Source: Verrucomicrobiota bacterium
GTDB lineage: Bacteria; Verrucomicrobiota; Verrucomicrobiia; Opitutales; UBA953
Length of the DNA stretch: 64,000 bases
Direction of reading: 5' to 3'
NCBI GenBank assembly: GCA_016871725.1
Contig: VHCL01000003.1
Coordinates: 1-64,000 of the forward strand
In this document: in pieces, positions 25,132 to 34,289 of the stretch
Position numbering within the stretch: position 1 is the stretch's first letter
Layout: each line of letters opens with the position of its first letter
Made by a program: the position numbers and the translations under genes
Notes under the pieces: generated by a model
What the model saw: only the letters and a program-made list of their open reading frames with translations
Told to the model about the DNA's origin: nothing
Databases searched by the model: none

Positions 25132-26424
25132 TCAGTCCTCGGCGAAGCCTTTCGGCGGCGCGGAGGCCGGGAGACGCTCGACGTCGGCGCCCAGGGAGCG
25201 CAGGCGTTCCTCGAAGCGTTCGTAGCCGCGGTCGAGGTGGTAGAGGCGCTGGACCCAGGTCTCGCCCTTGGCGACGAGCGCGGCGAGGATCAGGGCCGCC
25301 GAGGCGCGGAGGTCGGAGGCCATCACCGGCGCGCCGGAGAGCGGGCGGCCGCCGGCGACGGTCGCCGTGGCGCCTTCGATGGCGATGTCGGCGCCCATGC
25401 GCTGCAGTTCCGCCGCATGCATGAAGCGGGCCGGATAGATCTTTTCGGTGATCGGGCTGCGTCCGTCGACGAGGAGCTGCAAGGCCATGAACTGGGCCTG
25501 GAGGTCGGTCGGGAAGCCCGGGTAGGGTTCGGTGACGACCTCGACGGCGCGCGTGGGCCGGCCGTGGGCGCGGATGAAGTCCGGCCCGGTCTCGACCCGC
25601 ACGCCGGCTTCGCGGAGCTTGTCGAGGAAGGCCGTAAGGTGCGCCGGTTCGCAGTGCGTGACCGTGACGTCCCCGCCGGTGATCGCGCCGGCCACGAGAT
25701 AGGTGCCGGCCTCGATGCGGTCGGCGATGACCGTGTGGTCGCAGCCACGGAGGGACGCGACGCCTTCGACCTCGATGACGCCGGTGCCTTGGCCGCGGAT
25801 CTTCGCGCCCATGCGGAGGAGCATCGCGCAGAGGTCGACGACCTCGGGTTCGCGGGCGGCGCATTCGATGCGCGTGACGCCCGGCGTGAGCGTGGCGGCC
25901 ATCACGAGGTTCGCCGTGCCGAGCACCGTGCTGCCCATCGGGCCGCCCATGGGGACCGTGGCGCCGCGGGCCCGGGCGGCGTCGACCGACACCAGGCCGG
26001 CCTCGACGGTGACGACGCAGCCGAGGGCCTCTAGGCCTCTCAGGTGGAGGTCGATCGGGCGCGGGCCGATGACGCACCCGCCGGGGATGGCCATCTCCGC
26101 CTGGCGCAGGCGGCCGACGAGCGCGCCGAGCAGGCAGACCGAGGCGCGCATCTTGCGCACGAGGTCGTAGGGCGTGCGGTGGGCGACTTTCTCGGCGCGG
26201 ATCGTCCACACGCCGGGCGCCGGGTTCGTGACCGTCGCGCCCTGGTGGCCGAGGATCTCGGCCATGTAGCGGACGTCGCTCAGGTCGGGCACGTTGCGCA
26301 GCGTCACCGTCTCGCCCGTGAGCAGCGAGGCGGCGAGCAGCGGCAGCGCGGCGTTCTTGGAGCCCGCGGCGCGGACCGAGCCTCGGAGCACGTGACCACC
26401 GCGGATGCGCGCGACCTGGAGCAT
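25132..26424 (-). CDS. murA: UDP-N-acetylglucosamine 1-carboxyvinyltransferase
   Basis: First committed step of peptidoglycan synthesis, adding enolpyruvate from PEP to UDP-GlcNAc. 430 residues. Lys23-Asn24 in G-S-K-N and catalytic Cys117 in G-G-C-V-I-G-P-R-P match E. coli Lys22-Asn23 and Cys115. Because the Cys is kept, the enzyme should be fosfomycin-sensitive by family knowledge. A short Pro-rich C-terminal tail is extra. The gene follows the RGG-protein gene, with a terminator between them. Confidence 0.96.
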   Translation of the reverse strand: MLQVARIRGGHVLRGSVRAAGSKNAALPLLAASLLTGETVTLRNVPDLSDVRYMAEILGHQGATVTNPAPGVWTIRAEKVAHRTPYDLVRKMRASVCLLGALVGRLRQAEMAIPGGCVIGPRPIDLHLRGLEALGCVVTVEAGLVSVDAARARGATVPMGGPMGSTVLGTANLVMAATLTPGVTRIECAAREPEVVDLCAMLLRMGAKIRGQGTGVIEVEGVASLRGCDHTVIADRIEAGTYLVAGAITGGDVTVTHCEPAHLTAFLDKLREAGVRVETGPDFIRAHGRPTRAVEVVTEPYPGFPTDLQAQFMALQLLVDGRSPITEKIYPARFMHAAELQRMGADIAIEGATATVAGGRPLSGAPVMASDLRASAALILAALVAKGETWVQRLYHLDRGYERFEERLRSLGADVERLPASAPPKGFAED

Positions 26425-26440
26425 GTCAGGGAAAAGAAGC

Positions 26441-26462
26441 GGGGGCGCCGGTCGGCGCCCCC
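26441..26462 (-). terminator. Terminator of the RGG-protein gene
   Basis: Perfect 9-bp stem GGGGGCGCC with a 4-nt loop. On the minus strand it is followed by GCTTCTTTTCC. It lies just ahead of murA. Confidence 0.65.
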
Positions 26463-26469
26463 GTCATGT

Positions 26470-27327
26470 TCAGCCTTCGCGAGGACCGTTGCGAGGACCG
26501 CGGTCGCCGCGGAATTCGCCGCGACCACCGCGCGCGCCGTCGCGGCCGCCACGATGGCCGCCGCGGAATTCGCCGCGACCCCGGCCGCCGCGATGACCGC
26601 GGTCGGAGCGCTCGCCGCGCGGCGCGTAGGGGCGTGAGGCCGGCACGAAGACGGCCTTGTCAGGGATGCCGAACAGGGTGGCGAGCTTGCGCTTCAGCGA
26701 GGCCCAGAAGCCGATGGGGGCCTGGACCGGGATGACGACGGGCTCGATCTGGATGCGCGGACGCTCTTCGCGGCGCGGGCGGTCTTCGCGACGCGGACGA
26801 TCGCCTTCGGGGCGCGGTTCGCGGGGTTCGCGGCGCGGGCCGCGTTCACCGTCGGCGCGGGGCTCGCGGCGCGGGCGGTCGCCCTGCGGGATGCCGGGCT
26901 GGCGGCCTTCTTCGGCGAGGCCTTCGGGGCGCGGCTCGCGACGTTCGCGGGGTTCGCGACGGGGACGCTCCTCGCGGGACGGCGCGCCCGCCTGGGCGCG
27001 GTCACCCGAGAGGTTCTCGGTCAGCTGCGACGGATCTTCGACGACGCCGATGGCGGGCCGGGCGGCCTGACCGTTGGCGGCGGACGGAGCGGCGCCCCGG
27101 GGCGTACCGCGACGACCGAACTGCTTCGGCGTCGTGATGGTGCCGGGCTTGGCGGCGGGTTCGGACGAGGCCCCGATCACGGAGAGCGGAGGGAGATCCG
27201 CGTGGGCGGACTCCAGCTTGGCTTCGTTGAGGCGGGGGGCGGGGGTGCGGACTTCATTGGCGCCTGCGTCCGCGGCGGGCTGGTGGGCGGAGGCGTGCTC
27301 CTGGCCCGGGGTTTCTTCTTGGCTCAT
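26470..27327 (-). CDS. Intrinsically disordered Arg/Gly-rich (RGG-box) protein
   Basis: 285 residues, mostly disordered. A Pro/Ala-rich N-terminus is followed by R-P-R-R-E repeats with alternating acidic residues (about 118-205). A short ordered, partly amphipathic island around 206-242 contains G-F-W-A-S-L-K-R-K-L. The C-terminus is a run of R-G-G/R-G-E-F repeats (about 243-285). RGG boxes bind RNA and can drive phase separation. The next gene upstream on the same strand is RNase Y, which fits an RNA role, but function is inferred from composition. Frame is supported by the ordered island and the flanking promoter and terminator. Confidence 0.7.
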   Translation of the reverse strand: MSQEETPGQEHASAHQPAADAGANEVRTPAPRLNEAKLESAHADLPPLSVIGASSEPAAKPGTITTPKQFGRRGTPRGAAPSAANGQAARPAIGVVEDPSQLTENLSGDRAQAGAPSREERPRREPRERREPRPEGLAEEGRQPGIPQGDRPRREPRADGERGPRREPREPRPEGDRPRREDRPRREERPRIQIEPVVIPVQAPIGFWASLKRKLATLFGIPDKAVFVPASRPYAPRGERSDRGHRGGRGRGEFRGGHRGGRDGARGGRGEFRGDRGPRNGPREG

Positions 27328-27483
27328 GTTGCTTGTGTTGGGGCGGCCATCGTTGTGGCCGACCGGATGATGCGGCCGCTCCGTTGTGGAGCGGCGACGC
27401 GGTTTGTCGGACCCTGGGTGACGGAGGACGAGCCTCCTGAGGGTGCCGAATGGACCCGGGAGGGACTCCCGGAACCTTTGTGA
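27328..27483 (-). promoter_or_regulatory. Long structured 5' leader of the RGG-protein gene
   Basis: About 150 nt between a promoter-like sequence and the ATG, with three simple hairpins: CCGGGAG/CTCCCGG, a GGAGG/CCTCC stem, and CCGCTCC/GGAGCGG. No known riboswitch class recognised. Most other genes here have almost no leader, so this one stands out. Confidence 0.45.
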
Positions 27484-27511
27484 ATAATTACCCCCTCCCG
27501 CTTAACAACAA
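27484..27511 (-). promoter_or_regulatory. Candidate promoter of the RGG-protein gene
   Basis: Minus strand: TTGTTG, 16 nt, AATTAT. It is AT-rich relative to its surroundings and lies just after the end of the RNase Y gene. Confidence 0.5.
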
Positions 27512-27520
27512 GAAAGTCCC

Positions 27521-28957
27521 TCAGCGGGCCTCTTCCGTGAACCTTTGTTCACGGATCAGCACGATCTTGACGGTTCCTTGGTAGGAAAGGGTCTCTTCCA
27601 CCTTCAGGCGGAGGCGGCGGGCCATCTCGGTCGCCCCGAAGTCGTCCACCTTGCCCGGGTCGACGATGACCCGGAGTTCGCGGCCGGACTGGAAGGCGTA
27701 GGCCTCCCGGACGCCTTCGAAGCCCAGGGCGATCTCTTCCAGGCGGCGCACGCGTTGGGCGTAGGACTCCAGGGTGGAGGAGCGGGCGCCGGGGCGGGAA
27801 CCGGAGGCGGCGTCGGCGATCATCACCAGCGGCGCGTAGAGGCTTTCGGCCGGGACTTCGCGGTGGTGGGCGGCGACGGCGTTGACGACGCGCGCATCCT
27901 CGCCGAGACGGCGGAGCAGGGCGGCGCCGGCGAGCGCGTGGCTCGAGCCGGCTTCGGCTTCGATCGCCTTGCCGAGGTCGTGCAGCAGGCCGGCGCGCTT
28001 CGCGGGCACCGGGTCGATGCCGATCTCGGCGGCGAGCATCGCGCAGAGCTGGGCGACCTCGACGGAGTGCGCGAGCGTGTTCTGGTTGGAGGAGAGGCGG
28101 AAGTGCAGCCGGCCGAGCAGTTCTTCCACGGCGGCGTCCATGGGCGGCAGGCCGAGGTCGCGCACGGCGTCGCGGCCGAGGCGGCGGGCGTGCTTGACGA
28201 CTTCGTCGCCGGCGAGCCGGACGCTGTCCTCGATGAGCGCCGGCGAGATGCGGCCGTCCTTGACGATGCGTTCGAGGGCGATGCGGGCGATCTCGCGGCG
28301 GACCGGGTCGAAGCAGGAGACCATCGCCAGGCCGGGGGTCTCGTCGATGAGGAGGGTCGCGCCGGTGGTCTGCTCGAAGGTGCGGATGTTGCGGCCTTCG
28401 CGGCCGATCAGGCGGCCCTTCATGTCCTCGTTCGGCAGCGAGACGGAGAGGGCCGTCGCGTCCTGGGTCGTGGAGGTCGTGAGGCGCTGCATCGCCGAGA
28501 GCAGCGTGCGGCGGGCTTCGTCGTCGATGTCCTGTTCGACCTGGTCGAGCAGGCCGCGGCGGAGGTGCTGGGCTTCCTCGCCGTATTCCTCGCGCAGGTG
28601 GTCGAGCAGGAGGGCGCGGGCTTCCTCGGGCGTGACCTTGGCGAGGCGTTGCAGTTCCCGCAGCAGGTGGTCGCGTTGCCGGGCGTTCTCGCGCCCGAGC
28701 TCGGCGGAAGCGGCGGCGGCGGCTTCGGCCTCGGCCATCGCCCGGGCCGCGGCCTTCTGATCGGCCTCGGCCTGGGCGTGCAGCTCGGCCGCCTCGACGG
28801 TGGCTTCGCGTCGGGCCAGCTCGACTTCCGAGCGGAGCCGGGCCTCGCGGACGGCCCCGAGGGTGTTTTCCCGCCACTTCGCCACCGCGTACGCCACGAT
28901 GGCTCCGGAGGAGAACGCCACGGCGGCGAGGATGCTTTGGTCGGCTGCCACGGGCAT
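27521..28957 (-). CDS. rny: Ribonuclease Y
   Basis: Membrane-bound endoribonuclease that initiates mRNA decay. 478 residues. Order: N-terminal transmembrane helix, long Ala/Glu/Arg coiled coil (about 30-150), KH domain with D-M-K-G-R-L-I-G-R-E-G-R-N-I, then the HD domain with H-S-V-E-V and L-L-H-D-L-G-K. All are hallmarks of RNase Y. The ATG at 28957 puts the TM helix at the N-terminus; an upstream in-frame ATG (29008) would add a Pro/Gly-rich stretch and is less likely. Divergent from rodA. Confidence 0.93.
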   Translation of the reverse strand: MPVAADQSILAAVAFSSGAIVAYAVAKWRENTLGAVREARLRSEVELARREATVEAAELHAQAEADQKAAARAMAEAEAAAAASAELGRENARQRDHLLRELQRLAKVTPEEARALLLDHLREEYGEEAQHLRRGLLDQVEQDIDDEARRTLLSAMQRLTTSTTQDATALSVSLPNEDMKGRLIGREGRNIRTFEQTTGATLLIDETPGLAMVSCFDPVRREIARIALERIVKDGRISPALIEDSVRLAGDEVVKHARRLGRDAVRDLGLPPMDAAVEELLGRLHFRLSSNQNTLAHSVEVAQLCAMLAAEIGIDPVPAKRAGLLHDLGKAIEAEAGSSHALAGAALLRRLGEDARVVNAVAAHHREVPAESLYAPLVMIADAASGSRPGARSSTLESYAQRVRRLEEIALGFEGVREAYAFQSGRELRVIVDPGKVDDFGATEMARRLRLKVEETLSYQGTVKIVLIREQRFTEEAR

Positions 28958-29037
28958 GGTCGTCGCGAAAACCGGAGGTCCGGGCCCATACCCTTGCCGA
29001 CCCGGCATCTTCGGCAAGCCCTTTCGGGAGGTTCGCC

Positions 29038-29066
29038 TTGCCTCGGAGCCGCGGGCGGGCTTCTTC
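29038..29066 (+). promoter_or_regulatory. Candidate leaderless promoter of rodA
   Basis: TTGCCT, 17 nt, TTCTTC, then 5 nt to the ATG at 29072. Confidence 0.35.
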
Positions 29067-29071
29067 AAAGC

Positions 29072-30406
29072 ATGTCCCGACACCTTGACGATGAGCGGTC
29101 CTCGGCCGCGGTCTGGTGGGACAATTTCGCCAACTTCGCCTGGCGGACGGACTGGACCCAGGTGGTCATCATCCTCTTCCTCAGCACCCTCGGCGTCGTC
29201 GCGATCCAGTCGGCCGGCAGCGCCCGCGAGTCCACGTTCTACCGTTCGCAGATCGTCTTCGTGGCCATCGGTTGGGTCGCGTATTGGGCCGTCTCGGCCT
29301 TGGATTACCGGCTCATCCAGCGCCACGCCCGCCGCCTGTATCTCGGCACCGTCCTGCTGCTGCTCCCGGTGTCCCTCTGCGCGCTGGCCAAGACGAACCT
29401 CGGCGACTTCATCCGCAGCGTCAACGGGGCCCGCCGATGGATGGACTTCGGCCCGTTCTCCATCCAGCCGTCCGAGTTCGCCAAGATCGGGGCGCTCGTG
29501 TTCCTGGCGGCCCTGCTGGCGCGCTCGCCCATCGGCTCCTTCCGGGCGACCTGGGGCACCGTGGCGCGCGCCCTGGGGGTCGCCGCGGTGCCCTTTGTCT
29601 TGATTTTTGTGCAGCCGGACCTAGGTTCTGCGCTCATCTACCTGCCGCTTTCATTCGTCCTGCTGTTCGTCGCCGGCCTGACCACCAGGTTCTTCCTGGT
29701 GGCCGGAGCCGCCGCCGTCCTGCTGGTGGGCGTGGTGGCCGTCGACCTCACCGAATACGCGGCCAAGCTCGACCAGTACGCCAAGGCCAACCCGCAGTCG
29801 AGGGACCCGGTGAAGGATTTCCGCGGCAAGCACGAGGCCACGGCCTGGTTCTTCCTCCTGAAGGATTACCAGCGCGAGCGCATCATGTCCTTCGTCGCCC
29901 CGGACGTCATCGACCCCAAGGGGCTCGGCGCCACTTGGAACGTCAACCAGGCCGTCATCGCGGTCGGGCGCGGCGGTTTCCGCGGGCAGGGCGTCGGCAA
30001 CGGCACGCAGGCGCGCTTCGGCTACCTGCCGGAAGCCGCGGCGCACAACGACTTCCTTTTTTCCGGGATGGCCGAGGAGATCGGCTTCACCGGAGGCTTC
30101 CTGGTGATCGGTTCCTTCGTCCTGCTGTTCTGGCGCGTCGTGCGCACGGCGGCGCGGACGGCGGACCGGTTCGGCTCTTTGTTGGCGATCGGCGCGGCGG
30201 TCGTGCTCGGCACGCACGTCGTGATCAACGTCGGCATGAACATCGACCTGATGCCCGTCACCGGGGTCCCCCTTCCTTTCCTTAGCTACGGAGGGTCTTT
30301 CGTACTCAGCTGTTTCCTGCTCCTTGGACTAGTCCAGAGCGTCCACCGGCATTCGGCCGGCGGCGGCGAAGACGGAGGCTCTCCGGCAACCGGCTTAACC
30401 GCCTGA
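29072..30406 (+). CDS. rodA: RodA/FtsW/SpoVE-family peptidoglycan glycosyltransferase
   Basis: SEDS polymerase, an integral membrane protein with about ten helices and 444 residues. The R-R-W-M-D-F-G-P-F-S-I-Q-P-S-E-F-A-K motif, the Q-P-D-L-G-S segment, the V-A-V-G/G-G-F-R-G-Q-G loop and the C-terminal V-T-G-V-P-L-P-F-L-S-Y-G-G-S motif are all present. A large loop between helices contains a charged segment unlike FtsW. RodA (elongation) is preferred, because no division genes are nearby; FtsW cannot be fully excluded. RNase E/G follows after 5 bp. Confidence 0.92.
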   Translation: MSRHLDDERSSAAVWWDNFANFAWRTDWTQVVIILFLSTLGVVAIQSAGSARESTFYRSQIVFVAIGWVAYWAVSALDYRLIQRHARRLYLGTVLLLLPVSLCALAKTNLGDFIRSVNGARRWMDFGPFSIQPSEFAKIGALVFLAALLARSPIGSFRATWGTVARALGVAAVPFVLIFVQPDLGSALIYLPLSFVLLFVAGLTTRFFLVAGAAAVLLVGVVAVDLTEYAAKLDQYAKANPQSRDPVKDFRGKHEATAWFFLLKDYQRERIMSFVAPDVIDPKGLGATWNVNQAVIAVGRGGFRGQGVGNGTQARFGYLPEAAAHNDFLFSGMAEEIGFTGGFLVIGSFVLLFWRVVRTAARTADRFGSLLAIGAAVVLGTHVVINVGMNIDLMPVTGVPLPFLSYGGSFVLSCFLLLGLVQSVHRHSAGGGEDGGSPATGLTA

Positions 30407-30411
30407 CCGAG

Positions 30412-32133
30412 ATGCCCGAACATACCGAACCCGAAGATATCAACGACGAGCTGCCGGAAGGCGGCGAACAGACCTCCCCGATCGACCAGCGCAAGCTGGC
30501 CGACGAGGCGGCCAAGCGGCGCAAGGAGCTCCCGCTGCTCCAGCGCATCGTGAAGCACTTCTCCAAGGACCGCGCCACCTACCGCGAGCTCGTCATCAAC
30601 GCCGAGACGCTCGAGAAGCGCGTCGCCCTCCTCACCAACGGCGTCCTCGACAAGTTCGAGATCGAGCACAAGGGCGAGAACCGCATGGTCGGCGCGATCT
30701 TCAAGGGCCGCGTCCAGAACCTCGAGGGCGGGCTCAAGGCCGCGTTCGTGGACATCGGCCAGCCGAAGAACGCGTTCCTCCACTACTGGGACATGCTCCC
30801 GGCCGCCAACGACTCGCAGGTCGAGTTCATCCGCGACAACGAGTCCGCCGAGCAGAAGCAGCGTAAGGCCCGCTACCAGGCCAAGGACATCCCGCAGCTC
30901 TTCCCGGCCGGCTCCGACATCGTCATCCAGGTCGTCAAGGATCAGATCGGCACCAAGGGTCCCCGCTCGACCACCAACATCGCGCTCCCGGGTCGTTACC
31001 TCGTGCTCATGCCGTTCAGCGGCGCGTGCGGCGTCTCCCGCAAGATCGAGGAGTCGTCCGAGCGCGAACGCCTGAAGGACATCCTCCGCTCGCTCACCAT
31101 CCCCGAGGGCATGGGCGTCATCATCCGCACCGCCGGCGAGGGCAAGCAGGCCCGCTGGTTCGTCCGCGACCTGCACATGCTGCTCAAGCGCTGGCAGGCC
31201 ATCGTCGAGAAGATCAACGCCCCGGACCGCAAGCCCGTCCTCCTCTACCAGGAGCCCGGCCTCATCGAGCGCACCGTCCGCGACTTCCTGACCGAGGAGG
31301 TCGACCGCATCCTCGTCGACAACCCCGAGGACTTCAAGCTGGTGCAGGACCTCGTCGGCGAGGTGTCGCCCCGCTCCCGTTCGCGCGTCGAGCTCTACGC
31401 CGACCCCATCCCGGTCTTCGAGCGCTACAACATCGAGCGCCAGATCGAGCAGCTCTTCCAGCGGCGCGTCCCGCTCCCGAGCGGCGGCGAGATCGTCATC
31501 GACGAGACCGAGGCGCTCACCGCCATCGACGTCAACACGGGCGGCCATCGCGGCAAGGACGGCGCCAAGGACGGCAACTTCATCACCCAGGCCAACCTCG
31601 AGGCCGTCACCGAGGCGGCCCGCCAGATCAAGCTCCGCAACCTGGGCGGCCTCATCATGATCGACACCATCGACATGAAGAACCCGAAGGACCGGAAGAA
31701 GGTCTTCGAGGCCCTCCGCGACGCCATGGAGGACGACCGGGCCAAGCACCAGATCCTCCCGATCTCCCAGCTGGGCGTGCTCCAGATGACCCGCCAGCGC
31801 CATACCGAGTCCAACACGACCTCGATGTACACGGCCTGCCCGCATTGCCAGGGCCGCGGGATCGTCAAGAACCCGCGCACGGTCTCCGTCGAGATCCAGC
31901 GCAAGCTCCTCAGCGTCATCCGCCGTCTCCGCGAGACGGCCGGCCCCGAGAAGGAGCTGGAGATCAACATCCTCCTCCATCCCGTCAACCTGGAGCGCAT
32001 CATCACCGAGGACCGCGAGTTCTTCCGCGACCTGATGAAGTCCTGCAAGGTCCGGCTCGGCACCAAGCCCGACCCGACCTACAGCATCGAGGCGTTCAAG
32101 CTCTTCGACGGCGCCGGCAAGGAGCTGCGCTGA
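30412..32133 (+). CDS. rng: Ribonuclease E/G
   Basis: Endoribonuclease for rRNA and mRNA processing. 573 residues. An N-terminal extension of about 50 acidic/charged residues precedes the S1-containing catalytic half. Catalytic aspartates are Asp373 in A-I-D-V-N-T and Asp418 in M-I-D-T-I-D, matching the E. coli RNase E pair in spacing. The zinc-link C476-P-H-C479 follows. The long C-terminal scaffold of RNase E is missing, so RNase G-type is the better name. Starts 5 bp after rodA, implying co-transcription. Confidence 0.93.
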   Translation: MPEHTEPEDINDELPEGGEQTSPIDQRKLADEAAKRRKELPLLQRIVKHFSKDRATYRELVINAETLEKRVALLTNGVLDKFEIEHKGENRMVGAIFKGRVQNLEGGLKAAFVDIGQPKNAFLHYWDMLPAANDSQVEFIRDNESAEQKQRKARYQAKDIPQLFPAGSDIVIQVVKDQIGTKGPRSTTNIALPGRYLVLMPFSGACGVSRKIEESSERERLKDILRSLTIPEGMGVIIRTAGEGKQARWFVRDLHMLLKRWQAIVEKINAPDRKPVLLYQEPGLIERTVRDFLTEEVDRILVDNPEDFKLVQDLVGEVSPRSRSRVELYADPIPVFERYNIERQIEQLFQRRVPLPSGGEIVIDETEALTAIDVNTGGHRGKDGAKDGNFITQANLEAVTEAARQIKLRNLGGLIMIDTIDMKNPKDRKKVFEALRDAMEDDRAKHQILPISQLGVLQMTRQRHTESNTTSMYTACPHCQGRGIVKNPRTVSVEIQRKLLSVIRRLRETAGPEKELEINILLHPVNLERIITEDREFFRDLMKSCKVRLGTKPDPTYSIEAFKLFDGAGKELR

Positions 32134-32153
32134 GCGTCCCGTCCCGCCGGCCC

Positions 32154-32183
32154 CGAGGCCTCCGGGTCCGCCCGGGGGCCTCG
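32154..32183. terminator. Hairpin between convergent rng and the metal ATPase gene
   Basis: A 13-bp stem (CGAGGCCTCCGGG arm) with one mismatch and a TCCG loop. No clear U-tract on either side; probably a bidirectional barrier. Confidence 0.5.
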
Positions 32184-32187
32184 TCGT

Positions 32188-34095
32188 TCACCGGCGCGGC
32201 CGCCGGGCGAGCAGGCGCAGGCCGTTGAGGCAGACCACGACCGTGCTGCCTTCGTGGACGCTGACGGCGAGGGGCAGGGGGGCGCCGCGGAAGATCACGT
32301 AGGCGGCCATCCCGAGGGCGGCGCCGACCGACACGATGATGTTGAACCGGATCGCCCGCCGGGCCCGGCGGCTCAGTTCGATCGCGTCGACCAGCCGTTC
32401 GAGCCGGTCGTCCATCAGCACGAGGTCGCTCGATTCCAGGGCGGCGTCGCTGCCGCGGCCGCCCATGCCCACGGCGACGTCCGCCGCGGCCAGGCCGGGG
32501 GCGTCGTTGACGCCGTCGCCCACCATCGCGACCACGTGGCCCTCCGCGGCGTAGCGGCGGATCGCGGCCATCTTCGCGTCGGGCGTCAGCGCCGCCGCGT
32601 AGGCCTGGATGCCGACCTGCCGCGCCGCCGGGGCCGCGGCTTCCTCGCGGTCGCCCGTCAGCATGACCGTGCGGATGCCCGCCGCGTGCAGGGCGGCGAG
32701 GGTGGGGCGGCTCGCGTCGCGGATGCGGTCGACGAGCGTGGCGCGGACGGTGACGTTCCCGTCGGAGGCCCAGACCTCGCTGACGATGGCCCCGGCGGGC
32801 ACGGCCGCCGCCGGCGCCGCCGCGCCGCCGACGAATTCGCGGGTGCCGACGCTCCAGCGCGCGCCGGCGACCGCGCCCGAGACGCCTTGGCCCGGGGAGT
32901 TGGACAACCCTTGGACGGACAGGAGGCGGGCGCCTTCCTGCTGGCAGGCGCGGACCACCGCGGCGGCGAAGGGGTGCGTGGTCGCCGCTTCCAGCGTCAG
33001 CAAGGCGCTCAGGGCGCGGAGCCGGTCCGCGCCTTCGGGAAAGATCTCCACGGCGGCGACCTCGGGCACGCCCGCCGTCAGCGTCCCGGTCTTGTCGAAG
33101 CAGACGCAGTCGACGTCGGCCAGACGCTCCACCGCGGCGCCGCCGCGGAAGAGGACGCCTTGGCGGGCGCCGGCGGCGATCGCCGCGAGGACGGCGGAGG
33201 GCACCGAGAGCACCAGGGCGCACGGGCTCAGCACGACGAGCAGCGTCATCGCCCGGTAGAGCGGGGCGTCCTGGCCTTCGGTCGCGCCATCGGCCGTGAG
33301 ACGCAGGAAGACATAGAAGAGCGCCGAGGCGGAGAGGACGAAGATCGCGTAGGCGTCCCCCCACCTGTCGATGGCCCGCTGGGCGGGCGCCTTGCTGTCC
33401 TGGGCCTCCCGGATCAGGCGGACGATGCGTTGCAGGGCGCTGTCCTTCTCGGCGCGGGTGACCGAGACGACCAGGCGCCCCCAGGTGTTGAGCGTGCCCC
33501 CGGCGACCTCGGCGCCGGCCTGTTTCGGGGCGGGTTTCGCTTCGCCGGTGAGGTTCGATTCGTCCACCGCGCTCTCGCCGGCGAGGACCAGGCCGTCCGC
33601 GGGCACCAGCTCGCCGGGCAGGACGGCGACGCGGTCGCCAGGGAGCAGGGCGGCGACCGGCACCTCGGTCTCGGCGTCGTCCGGACCGAGGCGGCGCGCC
33701 TGCTTCGGTGACTTGTCGAGGAGCGCGTCGATGGCGCCGCGAGTGCGGTCCATCGCGTAATGTTCGATGGCGCCGGCGGCCGAGAAGAGGAAAAGCAGGA
33801 GGGCGCCCTCCCATCGGGCGCCGACGACCCACGCGCCCGCCGCCACGACGATCATCAGCAGGTGGACGTCGACGCGTCCCCGCCGGAGGGCGGCCCAGCC
33901 GTCGATCGCGGCGTCCCAGCCGCCGGCGAGGCAGGCGGCGCCGACGAGGCCGAGCGCCCACGGCGAGCCGGCGCCGTCGAGACGCTCCGCGACCAATGAA
34001 AGCAGGCCGCAACCGCCGCTGGCGGCCGCGAGCAGGGCGAGCTTCCGCCATTCGCCCGGCGCGCCTCCGTCGGTCCCGTGCGCAAGTCCGCTCAT
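32188..34095 (-). CDS. P1B-4-type heavy-metal-transporting ATPase
   Basis: 635 residues. No N-terminal metal-binding domain. The transmembrane metal site is Ser290-Pro291-Cys292, the phosphorylated aspartate is Asp334 in D-K-T-G-T, and the last membrane region has His614-Glu-Gly-Ser-Thr618. The S-P-C plus H-E-G-S/G-T pair defines the P1B-4 subgroup, whose characterised members export Co, Fe(II), Zn or related ions. T-G-E (actuator) and G-D-G-V-N-D-A-P (hinge) are intact. No metal-responsive regulator is adjacent apart from the divergent RHH gene, which may or may not be linked. Substrate cannot be told from sequence. Confidence 0.9.
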   Translation of the reverse strand: MSGLAHGTDGGAPGEWRKLALLAAASGGCGLLSLVAERLDGAGSPWALGLVGAACLAGGWDAAIDGWAALRRGRVDVHLLMIVVAAGAWVVGARWEGALLLFLFSAAGAIEHYAMDRTRGAIDALLDKSPKQARRLGPDDAETEVPVAALLPGDRVAVLPGELVPADGLVLAGESAVDESNLTGEAKPAPKQAGAEVAGGTLNTWGRLVVSVTRAEKDSALQRIVRLIREAQDSKAPAQRAIDRWGDAYAIFVLSASALFYVFLRLTADGATEGQDAPLYRAMTLLVVLSPCALVLSVPSAVLAAIAAGARQGVLFRGGAAVERLADVDCVCFDKTGTLTAGVPEVAAVEIFPEGADRLRALSALLTLEAATTHPFAAAVVRACQQEGARLLSVQGLSNSPGQGVSGAVAGARWSVGTREFVGGAAAPAAAVPAGAIVSEVWASDGNVTVRATLVDRIRDASRPTLAALHAAGIRTVMLTGDREEAAAPAARQVGIQAYAAALTPDAKMAAIRRYAAEGHVVAMVGDGVNDAPGLAAADVAVGMGGRGSDAALESSDLVLMDDRLERLVDAIELSRRARRAIRFNIIVSVGAALGMAAYVIFRGAPLPLAVSVHEGSTVVVCLNGLRLLARRPRR

Positions 34096-34101
34096 GGCGT
34101 C

Positions 34102-34130
34102 ATCCTGTCCGCGCGCGTCGCGTCGGTCAA
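34102..34130 (-). promoter_or_regulatory. Candidate leaderless promoter of the metal ATPase gene
   Basis: Minus strand: TTGACC, 17 nt, CAGGAT, then 6 nt to the ATG at 34095. Confidence 0.4.
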
Positions 34131-34237
34131 CCACGCGTCCGCTCCGCGGTCGTATCGATTTCATGTTTACGAGGCGGACGCGCGGAGGATTTTCCCGCGC
34201 GTCGTCGGCGACGTTCCGGCGACATGAAAGTTTCCTC

Positions 34238-34265
34238 TTGCGCAAGCGCAGGTTTTACCTATCAC
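34238..34265 (+). promoter_or_regulatory. Candidate promoter of the tandem RHH gene
   Basis: TTGCGC, 16 nt, TATCAC, with the GTG start at 34290 lying 24 nt beyond the -10. This favours GTG 34290 over an in-frame ATG at 34224, which lies upstream of it. Confidence 0.4.
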
Positions 34266-34289
34266 TCGTCATCAAGAGTTGACCGCAAC

